Notes under the pieces: generated by a model
What the model was told of the DNA's origin: nothing
Database searches by the model: none
What the model saw: the letters and a program-made list of their open reading frames with translations, nothing else
Source of the DNA: an uncultured Bacilli bacterium
GTDB lineage: Bacteria > Bacillota_I > Bacilli_A > RF39 > UBA660
Direction of reading: 5' to 3'
Assembly (NCBI GenBank): GCA_934101425.1
Contig: CAKOQQ010000010.1
Coordinates: 1-25,860 of the forward strand
DNA length: 25,860 bases
Made by a program: the position numbers and the translations under genes
Part shown: positions 7,374 to 14,380 of the stretch, in pieces
Position numbering within the stretch: position 1 is the first letter of the stretch
How the letters are laid out: every line of letters begins with the position of its first letter

Positions 7374-10300
7374 AAAATTTTAAAGAATTAGATAAAAGAA
7401 AAGTAAGTGAAGTAGAAGAATCTATATCAGCTTCTTGGGGTAGCATAAATAAAATGCACGATAAACAAGTCGAACTAAATAAAGATAATGAAACTTTTGT
7501 ATTCTATGATGGTCCAGCATTTGCAAATGGTTTTCCGGGATTACATCATATGGTAGCAAAAAACTTAAAAGATACAATAACAAAATACTATGTAATGAAT
7601 GGTAAAAAGGTTATTAGAAAAATAGGTTGGGATACACATGGACTTCCAATTGAAAACCATGTTGAAAAGAAATTAGGTATTTCATCTAAAAAAGAAATTG
7701 AAACACTAGGTATTGAAAAATTTAATGAAGAATGTAGAAAAAGTGTAAGAGAAAATGAATCTGCATTTACTTTATTAACATCAAAAATGGGGCAATTCTT
7801 TGATGTAGAACATCCATATTTAACATATAAAAATGATTATATTGAAACTGAATGGTGGATACTTAAACAAATGTATGAAAAGAATATGTTCTATGAAGGA
7901 ACTAGAGTAGTGCCTTATTGTCCACATTGTGGTACTGGTCTTGCAACTCACGAAGTAGCTCAAAATTATCAAACAGATACAGCTATAACAGCATTTATAC
8001 CATTTAAAAAAGTAGATGAAGATGTATATTTTTTAGCTTGGACTACAACACCTTGGACTTTACTTGCTAATTTAGCACTTTGTGTTAATCCAGAAGCTAA
8101 ATATGTAAAAGTAAATAGTAAAGGTAATACTTTCATAATTGCAGATGCCTTAAAAGAAAAAGTATTTGATGAATTTGAAGTATTAGAAGAATATACTGGA
8201 CTAGATTTAGTTGGCATGAAATATGAACAATTAATACCAGAGGTAGAAGTAGAAGGCAAAGCATTTACTATAATTGCTGATAACTATGTAACTATGGAAG
8301 ATGGTACTGGTATCGTACATATCGCTCCAGCATATGGTGAAGATGACGCTAGAGTATGCAAAGAAAATGGTATTACATTTGTAAATCCAGTAGGAATAGA
8401 TGGATGTTATACAACTGGCCCATGGAAAGGTAAATTTGTTCATGATGTTAATGAAGAAGTAATTGATTACTTAAAACAAAATGGCAAATTATTTAGAAAA
8501 CAAAAAATGGCACATGAATATCCACATTGTTGGAGATGTGATACACCTCTAATTTATTACTCAATGCCAAGTTATTATATAAAAGTAAGTGAAATGACAG
8601 ATGCTTTAGTAGAATCTAACTCTAAAGTAAATTGGTATCCATCATATGTAGGTGAAAAAAGATTTGCTAATTGGATAGCTAATGCAAGAGATTGGAATGT
8701 ATCTAGAAGTAGATATTGGGGTAGCCCAATTCCATACTTTAAATGTGAATGTGGATATAATCATATGGTAGGTAGTGTAGCTGAATTAAAAGAAATGGCT
8801 ATAGAAGAAATAGGAGAAGATTTTGATTTACATAAACCATATATTGATAATGTACATTTAAAATGTCCTAAATGTTCTAAACCAATGACTAGAATACCAG
8901 ATGTACTTGATTGCTGGTTTGATTCAGGAGCAATGCCATTTGCACAATATCACTATCCATTTGAAAATAAAGAATTATGGGAAAGCCAATTCCCAGCAGA
9001 TTTCATTTGTGAAGGAATAGATCAAACTAGAGGTTGGTTCTATACTCTTATGGTAATATCAACATTTGTAAAAGGTGTATCACCATTTAAAAATGTACTT
9101 GTAAATGATTTATTACTAGATGCAGAAGGAAAGAAAATGAGTAAATCTCGTGGTAACATAGTAGAACCGTTTAGTACAATAAAAGAATATGGAGCAGACA
9201 CAGTAAGGTTCTATTTACCTTATGTATCACCAGTATGGACACCACTTAAATTTGATATGGATGGATTAAAAGAAGTATATTCTAAATTCTTTAATCCACT
9301 TAAAAATACTTATTCATTCTTCCAAATGTATGCAAATATAGATAAAATTGATACAGAATTATGTAATGTAGAATATAAAGATAGAGAAGAAATAGATAAA
9401 TGGTTATTATCTAGATATAATAGACTTGTAAAAGATGTAAGAAGTTCATTTGATGAATATGATTTAAATAAAGTTGTACACTATTTATCAAACTTTGTAT
9501 CAGAAGACTTATCAAATTGGTATATAAGAAGAAATAGAAATAGATTCTGGGGTAGTGAACTTGATAATTCAAAGAAAAGCGTTTATATAACTACATATGA
9601 AGTATTAGTTGGATTATCAAAATTAATTGCACCAATAACACCATTTATAAGTGAAGAATTATATCGTAATTTAACTGGTAATGAATCAGTACATTTTGAA
9701 AGTTATCCGGTATGTAACCCTAAGTACATAAATGAAGCTATTGAAAATAAAATATCATTAGTAAGAGATTTAATCTCTATTGGTAGATATGTAAGAGAAG
9801 AAAATAAAATAAAAGTAAGACAACCATTAAGTAAAATACTATTAGATGGTAAAAATAGCAAAGTATTAGAAGATGTTAAAGACTTAATTAAAGAAGAATT
9901 AAATGTAAAAGAAGTTACATTTGTAAGTGATTTAAATGAATATATGAATTTAAGTGTAAAACCTAATTTCAAAGAAGTAGGAAAAATATTTGGAAGTTTA
10001 ATTAAAGAATTCCAAAATAAATTAGAAGAATTAAGCACTGAAGATATAAATAAACTTCAAAAAGGTGAAGTTATAACTATGGATATAGATGGTGTTAAAG
10101 AAATAACACCAAGTATGGTAGATATAAGAATATCATCTAAAGAAGGATATAATGTTGGAATGGAAAATAATAACTTTGTAATACTTGATACTACACTTAC
10201 TTGTGAATTAACTCTTGAAGGTATTGCAAGAGAAACTATATCTAAAGTACAACAATTAAGAAAAAATAAAGACTTTAATGTAGCAGATAGAATTAACCTA

Positions 10301-10465
10301 TATTATAAAGGTGATGAAGACTTTAATAAGACTATAGATATGTTTAAAGAATATATCATGTCTGAAACATTAACTGTTAATTTAGAAGAAAAAGATAACT
10401 TAACTCAAGCATATGACTTAAATGGTCATACAGTATATATTGATGTAGAAAGAAAAGAAGCTTAA
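7370..10465 (+). CDS. ileS: Isoleucyl-tRNA synthetase, type 2
   Basis: This enzyme charges tRNA-Ile with isoleucine. At 1031 residues it is about 100 longer than the usual bacterial type 1 enzyme. The active-site start (DGPAFANGFPGLHH), the GWDTHGLP segment and the overall layout match type 2 (eukaryote-like) IleRS. The CP1 editing domain is present (TTWTLLANLA; GTGIVHIAPAYGEDDAR). KMSKS is at 589-593. Cys-rich zinc-type motifs include CPHCGT, PHCWRC and CPKCSK. The class I HIGH element reads GLHH (57-60) instead of HxGH. It is controlled by the T-box upstream, through the exchanger gene it overlaps, and its stop codon lies inside its terminator. Confidence 0.96.
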   Translation: MKNFKELDKRKVSEVEESISASWGSINKMHDKQVELNKDNETFVFYDGPAFANGFPGLHHMVAKNLKDTITKYYVMNGKKVIRKIGWDTHGLPIENHVEKKLGISSKKEIETLGIEKFNEECRKSVRENESAFTLLTSKMGQFFDVEHPYLTYKNDYIETEWWILKQMYEKNMFYEGTRVVPYCPHCGTGLATHEVAQNYQTDTAITAFIPFKKVDEDVYFLAWTTTPWTLLANLALCVNPEAKYVKVNSKGNTFIIADALKEKVFDEFEVLEEYTGLDLVGMKYEQLIPEVEVEGKAFTIIADNYVTMEDGTGIVHIAPAYGEDDARVCKENGITFVNPVGIDGCYTTGPWKGKFVHDVNEEVIDYLKQNGKLFRKQKMAHEYPHCWRCDTPLIYYSMPSYYIKVSEMTDALVESNSKVNWYPSYVGEKRFANWIANARDWNVSRSRYWGSPIPYFKCECGYNHMVGSVAELKEMAIEEIGEDFDLHKPYIDNVHLKCPKCSKPMTRIPDVLDCWFDSGAMPFAQYHYPFENKELWESQFPADFICEGIDQTRGWFYTLMVISTFVKGVSPFKNVLVNDLLLDAEGKKMSKSRGNIVEPFSTIKEYGADTVRFYLPYVSPVWTPLKFDMDGLKEVYSKFFNPLKNTYSFFQMYANIDKIDTELCNVEYKDREEIDKWLLSRYNRLVKDVRSSFDEYDLNKVVHYLSNFVSEDLSNWYIRRNRNRFWGSELDNSKKSVYITTYEVLVGLSKLIAPITPFISEELYRNLTGNESVHFESYPVCNPKYINEAIENKISLVRDLISIGRYVREENKIKVRQPLSKILLDGKNSKVLEDVKDLIKEELNVKEVTFVSDLNEYMNLSVKPNFKEVGKIFGSLIKEFQNKLEELSTEDINKLQKGEVITMDIDGVKEITPSMVDIRISSKEGYNVGMENNNFVILDTTLTCELTLEGIARETISKVQQLRKNKDFNVADRINLYYKGDEDFNKTIDMFKEYIMSETLTVNLEEKDNLTQAYDLNGHTVYIDVERKEA

Positions 10466-10475
10466 GCTTCTTTTT
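10453..10475 (+). terminator. Intrinsic terminator of ileS
   Basis: A perfect palindrome spans 10453-10474 (arms AAAAGAAGC and GCTTCTTTT around TTAA) with a final T run. It includes the ileS stop codon. Confidence 0.8.
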
Positions 10476-10476
10476 A

Positions 10477-10492
10477 CTACCCTAAAAGGTAG
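10477..10492 (+). repeat. 16-bp inverted-repeat element, copy 1
   Basis: CTACCCTAAAAGGTAG has 5-bp CTACC/GGTAG arms. Related 16-mers occur at 12991-13006 (inverted orientation) and 25409-25424, each close upstream of a prepilin gene. Confidence 0.55.
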
Positions 10493-10508
10493 GGCGCGTA
10501 TAAAAAAA

Positions 10509-10517
10509 TGTTATTAT
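10509..10517 (+). promoter_or_regulatory. Extended -10 promoter of the first prepilin gene
   Basis: TGTTATTAT is an extended -10. The -35 region is poor and overlaps the edge of the inverted repeat at 10477-10492, so an activator may be needed. The transcript would start near 10524 and carry only a ribosome site (AGGAGG) before the ATG. Confidence 0.45.
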
Positions 10518-10544
10518 AGCATTAATAAATATAGGAGGATAAAA

Positions 10545-11681
10545 ATGAAAAAGAAAGGGTTTACATTAATAGAGCTCTTAGCAGTAATAGTAATACTAGC
10601 GGTAATAGCACTAATTGCAACACCAGCAGTATTAAATATTATAGAAGACTCTAAAAGAAGTGCAGCAGAAGCAAGTGCAAGAAATATAGTAAGTGCGGCT
10701 AAATCATATTACATGCAAAAAATAATGGAAGATATAGAAATAGGAAATATTGATTTATCAAATAGTGAATTAACATATGAAGGAGATAAAGCAACAAAAG
10801 GAAATCTTACTTATGATAACGATGGTAATGTAAGTGGAAAAATGTATGTATCAGGTTACTGTATAGAAGTAGATACTGATGGGGCTATTACAAGTACTAA
10901 AACAAGTGAAGATAAATGTGAAATAGGGCCAACTGAAATTACATATGAAGATGGAAATGTAGTGTATTTTGATGTTAAAAATGGGGTAAAATGTAATGAA
11001 TCTGATTATCACTCTGATAACAGTAAAACAGGATATAATGGAATAAATACTACAACATCAAATCAAAACGGATGTTTAAAATTTTATTCATTTAATTATG
11101 ATGGTGGTAATACTATAAATTTAATTTTGGATCATAATACTACAGGATCTGTACTTTGGGTTGATTATGATACTTTTAATCCAGGACCAGAAGACTTATT
11201 AAATCAATTAAAAAGTGATACAGATAGCTGGAAAGGAACATTAACGCCAACAACTTATCAAGTAAAATATTACAAGTTAGATTATGCAAATTATAAAGCA
11301 AGAATAATAACTGCAGATGAAATAGCTAAAATAACTAATAATACTAATTTCAATTTTGATGATTATGAAGAAATGGATTACTATTTTTCTACTAACTCAT
11401 CAAAACAAAGTACTACTTGTCAAGAAGGTAATATAAGTGGTTGCAAGTATGGATGGCTATATGATAGAACAGCTACAATTAGCAAAGATTTTGGAGCTTT
11501 AAATAATTCAGATACTGATATACGTGGGTACTGGACAATAACTTATTCTTATTATGGTGGAAGATTAGATTACGCTTGGGCAGTTGGAGCTGAAGATAAT
11601 TTAATTGCTGTAGATATAATAAATGAATGGGATTATGGAGTTCGTCCAGTAATAGAAGTAAATAAAGATAAATTAAAATAA
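10545..11681 (+). CDS. Prepilin-like protein with a C-terminal GVRP domain
   Basis: This 378-residue protein starts MKKKGFTLIELLAV. That gives a type III/IV prepilin cleavage site after G5, then F+1 and E+5 and a hydrophobic helix to about 28. A short pilin-like beta region (about 35-125) leads to a larger C-terminal domain (about 135-378). It contains VVYFDVKNGVKC, DHNTT, SWKGTL and YKARIITADEIAKIT, then GYWT and a final GVRPVIEVNK. The ending recalls DUF6273 or C-type-lectin/FGE-like folds, but I cannot confirm the family. It has four or more Cys that could form disulfides. The protein should be exported and cleaved by a prepilin peptidase, which is not in the window. The gene at 14381 carries the same C-terminal domain. 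Confidence 0.88.
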   Translation: MKKKGFTLIELLAVIVILAVIALIATPAVLNIIEDSKRSAAEASARNIVSAAKSYYMQKIMEDIEIGNIDLSNSELTYEGDKATKGNLTYDNDGNVSGKMYVSGYCIEVDTDGAITSTKTSEDKCEIGPTEITYEDGNVVYFDVKNGVKCNESDYHSDNSKTGYNGINTTTSNQNGCLKFYSFNYDGGNTINLILDHNTTGSVLWVDYDTFNPGPEDLLNQLKSDTDSWKGTLTPTTYQVKYYKLDYANYKARIITADEIAKITNNTNFNFDDYEEMDYYFSTNSSKQSTTCQEGNISGCKYGWLYDRTATISKDFGALNNSDTDIRGYWTITYSYYGGRLDYAWAVGAEDNLIAVDIINEWDYGVRPVIEVNKDKLK

Positions 11682-11683
11682 TC

Positions 11684-11712
11684 TTTACATAAGAAGTAAA
11701 AAATATTATACT
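11684..11712 (+). promoter_or_regulatory. Promoter of leader A
   Basis: TTTACA (11684-11689), a 17-base spacer and TATACT (11707-11712) start three bases after the upstream stop codon. The predicted start point, about 11719, coincides with GTAAGGATGTGA, which is also where leader B is predicted to start. Confidence 0.6.
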
Positions 11713-11735
11713 TATATGGTAAGGATGTGAGGTAT

Positions 11736-11852
11736 ATGACTAATATAAAAAATAATACTTTCCACATTTGTGGTGGGGTGGAGGGTATATTATTTACTAA
11801 CCAAATAGTAATTAGTCATATATATAAATCACAAAAACTAGGAATTTCCTAG
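11736..11852 (+). CDS. Possible 38-residue leader peptide A
   Basis: The ATG follows AAGGATGTGA, one base from a consensus ribosome site, at good spacing. The frame starts MTN, runs through both arms of the leader stem (the second arm reads ISH) and stops at the TAG inside the 3' arm of the terminator. A ribosome reaching that stop would melt both hairpins. The MTN and ISH residues are forced by the stem sequence, so coding is not proven. The counterpart at 25479 has a different middle and length. Confidence 0.35.
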   Translation: MTNIKNNTFHICGGVEGILFTNQIVISHIYKSQKLGIS

Positions 11853-11869
11853 ATTTTTGTGATTTTTTT
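11828..11869 (+). terminator. Terminator of leader A
   Basis: Arms ATCACAAAAA-CTAGGAA and TTCCTAG-A-TTTTTGTGAT pair over about 17 bp with one bulged base, followed by seven T. It lies upstream of the prepilin and downstream of its promoter, as in an attenuator. Confidence 0.8.
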
Positions 11870-11892
11870 CTTTATAAGTAGAAGGAGGAAGT

Positions 11893-12900
11893 ATGAAAAA
11901 GAAAGGATTTACATTAATAGAGCTCTTGGCAGTAATAGTAATACTAGCGGTTATTGCGTTAATTGCAACACCAGCAGTATTAAATATTATAGAAGACTCT
12001 AAACAATCAGCAGCAGAAGCAAGTGCAAGAAATATTGCCAGTACTGCAAAAACATATTATATGCAAAAAATAATGGAAGGAGAATCTATTAGTGATATAG
12101 ATTTATCAGGTGATACACTAACTTATGATGGAGATAAAGCAACAAAAGGGAATCTTACTTATGACGCCAATGGTAACATTACTGGTAAAATGTATATATC
12201 AGGTTACTGTATAGAAATAAAAAGTGATGGAACAACAACAAGTACTAAAATGGATGAAAGCAAATGTAGTACAACTATAGAAGTAGTTAAAGAAGAAATA
12301 ACTATTGCAACTAGTGGAGATTTAACTACATTATTATCTACAATAAACACTAAAGATACTAAAAATATGGTAATTACATTAACTAATGATATAGATTTAT
12401 CAGGAATAGAAATAACTCCAATTGGTACTGAAAGTAAGCCATTTTTAGGAGTATTTGATGGTTTAAACCACACTATAGCAAACGCTAGTATAAGTACATC
12501 AAATAATTATGCCGGTATTTTTGGTTATATCGGTACTGGTAGTACTATAAAAAATCTTACAATAGAAAATACCACTGTAACAGGTAAAAATTACGTTGGA
12601 GGCTTAGCTGGATATAGTAAAGGTAATATTATAAATGTTAGTGTAGAAAATACAACTATAAATGGTACTGATTATGTTGGTGGAATAGTTGGATATGGCG
12701 GAAAAGTAAATAATTCGACAGCATCAAACAATATAGTAAATGGCACAAATTACGTTGGAGGCTTAGCTGGTGATAACGTAATTGCAAATTCTTGCTCATT
12801 AGCAAATAACACTATAAAGGGAACAACTAATTTTGGATCAGTAATTGGTAAAACTGGAACTTTAACTGATGTTATGGTTGATGGTGAAATAGTTTCATAA
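11893..12900 (+). CDS. Prepilin-like protein with GLUG repeats
   Basis: This 335-residue protein has the prepilin start MKKKGFTLIELLAV (cleavage after G5, E+5). Its first about 50 codons are nearly identical to those of the gene at 10545. After a pilin-like segment to about 125, residues 138-205 (SGDLTTLLSTI, LTNDIDLSG, PIGTESKPFLGVFDG) and the repeats at about 205-325 (GIFGYI, YVGGLAGY, YVGGIVGY, YVGGLAGD) match the GLUG repeat pattern. GLUG repeats are known from bacterial surface adhesins and probably form a beta-helix-like rod. Transcription must pass leader A's terminator. AGGAGG is the ribosome site. Export and adhesion are inferred. Confidence 0.88.
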   Translation: MKKKGFTLIELLAVIVILAVIALIATPAVLNIIEDSKQSAAEASARNIASTAKTYYMQKIMEGESISDIDLSGDTLTYDGDKATKGNLTYDANGNITGKMYISGYCIEIKSDGTTTSTKMDESKCSTTIEVVKEEITIATSGDLTTLLSTINTKDTKNMVITLTNDIDLSGIEITPIGTESKPFLGVFDGLNHTIANASISTSNNYAGIFGYIGTGSTIKNLTIENTTVTGKNYVGGLAGYSKGNIINVSVENTTINGTDYVGGIVGYGGKVNNSTASNNIVNGTNYVGGLAGDNVIANSCSLANNTIKGTTNFGSVIGKTGTLTDVMVDGEIVS

Positions 12901-12904
12901 TATT

Positions 12905-12934
12905 AAAGATGTACATTTATTGTACATCTTTTCT
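12905..12934 (+). terminator. Intrinsic terminator after the GLUG prepilin
   Basis: AAAGATGTACA (12905-12915) pairs perfectly with TGTACATCTTT (12921-12931) across a five-base loop, with a short T-rich tail. Confidence 0.82.
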
Positions 12935-12962
12935 TGTTTAATGCTTTTTTAAATGATATACT
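12934..12962 (+). promoter_or_regulatory. Promoter of the InlB/Hint prepilin operon
   Basis: TTGTTT, a 17-base spacer and TATACT with an extended TGA. The start point would be near 12969, immediately before the stem-loop at 12972-13020. Confidence 0.55.
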
Positions 12963-12971
12963 TAATATAGA

Positions 12972-13020
12972 ATATATGAATAATAGAAAACTACACTTTA
13001 GGGTAGTATAGTTCATATAT
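12972..13020 (+). promoter_or_regulatory. 5'-UTR stem-loop before the InlB/Hint prepilin
   Basis: ATATATGAA (12972-12980) pairs with TTCATATAT (13012-13020). Inside, ACTAC (12990-12994) pairs with GTAGT (13003-13007) and holds the inverted 16-bp element at 12991-13006. The ribosome site AAAAGGAG starts one base after the stem. It may protect the RNA or influence initiation. Confidence 0.5.
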
Positions 13021-13036
13021 AAAAGGAGTGGGTATT

Positions 13037-14362
13037 ATGAAGAGAAAAGGATTTACATTAGTAGAGTTACTCGCAGTAATAGTAATACTAGCGGTAATAC
13101 TTACAATAGCAGTACCAGCAGTAAAAAAATCAGTAGATAGTGCAAAAAAGAAAAGTGCAGAAAATGACGCTAGAATGATAAAAAATATAGCAGAAAAATA
13201 TTATACAAGTAATCTAGATAAAGATGAAGAAATAACAGGAATTGATTTATCCAGTGATACACTAACTTATAGTGGAGAAAAACCAACTAAAGGATATTTA
13301 TATTTTACAGAAGATGGAATAGCATACGGAAAAATGTATATAAATGGTTACTGTGTAGAAATTGCATCAGATGGAACTAGTACAAGTGAAAAAGCAAAAG
13401 AAAGTGAATGTAATTTATCGAATAGCGATGGTACTATAACAATCACCTTAAATGCAAATGGTGGTACATTAAGTCAAAATAAATTAACCTTAAAATCAGG
13501 TGATACATATGGTGAGTTACCAACACCAACAAAATCAGGATATGTATTTTTAGGATGGTATACAAATGATAACACAAAAATAGAAAGTACTACAAAAGTA
13601 CCACAATATCATATTACATTGATAGCTAAATATGAAAAAGAAAATTTAGAGTTGGCAGTAACAGATGAAGTTATTTCTACGGCAGATGGAACTCATCTTA
13701 AAATTCACGCAAATGTAACGGCAAATACAGCTATTAAAAATATGCAGATGTATATAGATGACGAACTTGTTGGAACTGGTGAATTTGATGAATGTATATC
13801 ATTCTTAAAAGCAAGCAGTTATAAAATTGTATTAGAAAATGCATCAGGAGAAACAAAAACTTATACAGGTGTTCATCCATCAGTAGGTACATGCTTCACT
13901 GAAAATACTATTATAAAAACTAATAATGGTGAAAAATATATACAAGATATAAAAGTAAATGATATTATCAAATCATATAATTTTGATACTAAAAAAATGG
14001 AAGATAAGAAGGTATTAAAAACATTTGTAAATACATCTAGTGATATGGTTAAAATATATTTTAAAAGTGGTAATGTGATTGAAAGTACATTAGCTCATCC
14101 ATATCATGTTTTAAAAAAAGGATTTGTGTCTGCAAGCAAACTAAAAACAGGAGATAAAATAACTGCAATGAATGGTACAGATATAGTAATAAAAACAGAA
14201 AAATTACATTATGACGAACCAATAAAAATATATAATTTTGAAGTTAGTGAAAATCATAATTATTATGTTGGAACTAATGGTTTATTAGTACATAATGCTA
14301 GCTCTAAACCAGTATATAATTTTGCTTGTTATAAAGATAGCAAGATAGTATTTTATAAATAG
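13037..14362 (+). CDS. Prepilin-like protein with InlB repeat and Hint domain
   Basis: I chose the ATG at 13037 because the GTG at 13028 lies inside the ribosome site AAAAGGAGTG and the paralogues start at this point. The 441-residue protein has a prepilin start (MKRKGFTLVELL, cleavage after G5, E+5). A pilin-like region runs to about 130, and an InlB B-repeat spans about 134-199 (LNANGGT, GYVFLGWY). A beta-rich segment fills about 204-280. A Hint domain runs C286-N420 with C286, a TLAH block and a closing LVHN. The next residue is Ala and only 21 residues follow, so there is no toxin domain. Hint domains of this pretoxin or bacterial-intein-like type cleave their own backbone. Here that would trim the tail or release the pilin part as a reactive thioester (inference). 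It forms an operon with the gene at 14381. Confidence 0.9.
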   Translation: MKRKGFTLVELLAVIVILAVILTIAVPAVKKSVDSAKKKSAENDARMIKNIAEKYYTSNLDKDEEITGIDLSSDTLTYSGEKPTKGYLYFTEDGIAYGKMYINGYCVEIASDGTSTSEKAKESECNLSNSDGTITITLNANGGTLSQNKLTLKSGDTYGELPTPTKSGYVFLGWYTNDNTKIESTTKVPQYHITLIAKYEKENLELAVTDEVISTADGTHLKIHANVTANTAIKNMQMYIDDELVGTGEFDECISFLKASSYKIVLENASGETKTYTGVHPSVGTCFTENTIIKTNNGEKYIQDIKVNDIIKSYNFDTKKMEDKKVLKTFVNTSSDMVKIYFKSGNVIESTLAHPYHVLKKGFVSASKLKTGDKITAMNGTDIVIKTEKLHYDEPIKIYNFEVSENHNYYVGTNGLLVHNASSKPVYNFACYKDSKIVFYK

Positions 14363-14380
14363 TTTAAGGAGTAAGAAAGT

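Larger units (their letters stand above)
11719..11873 (+). ncRNA. Prepilin leader RNA A, candidate attenuator
   Basis: The transcript begins near GTAAGGATGTGA. TATATGACTAAT (11733-11744) pairs perfectly with ATTAGTCATATA (11811-11822), enclosing a 66-nt loop that holds a CCAC/GTGG hairpin and a G-rich tract. A strong terminator follows at 11828-11869, 23 nt before the prepilin ATG. The 5' segment, stem and terminator recur at 25461-25565 upstream of another prepilin, while the loop does not. It resembles no riboswitch class I know. Confidence 0.6.

Noticed and set aside
11719..11873. c-di-GMP riboswitch before a prepilin gene
   Set aside because: The conserved cores of the c-di-GMP-I and -II classes are absent. 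Only a stem and a terminator are conserved between the two leaders.
13028..13036. GTG start for the InlB/Hint prepilin
   Set aside because: The GTG is part of the ribosome site AAAAGGAGTG. The ATG at 13037 gives the same N-terminus as the other prepilins.
13892..14362. Polymorphic toxin with pretoxin-Hint
   Set aside because: The residues after each terminal Hint are only 6 or 21, with no toxin domain and no immunity gene downstream.
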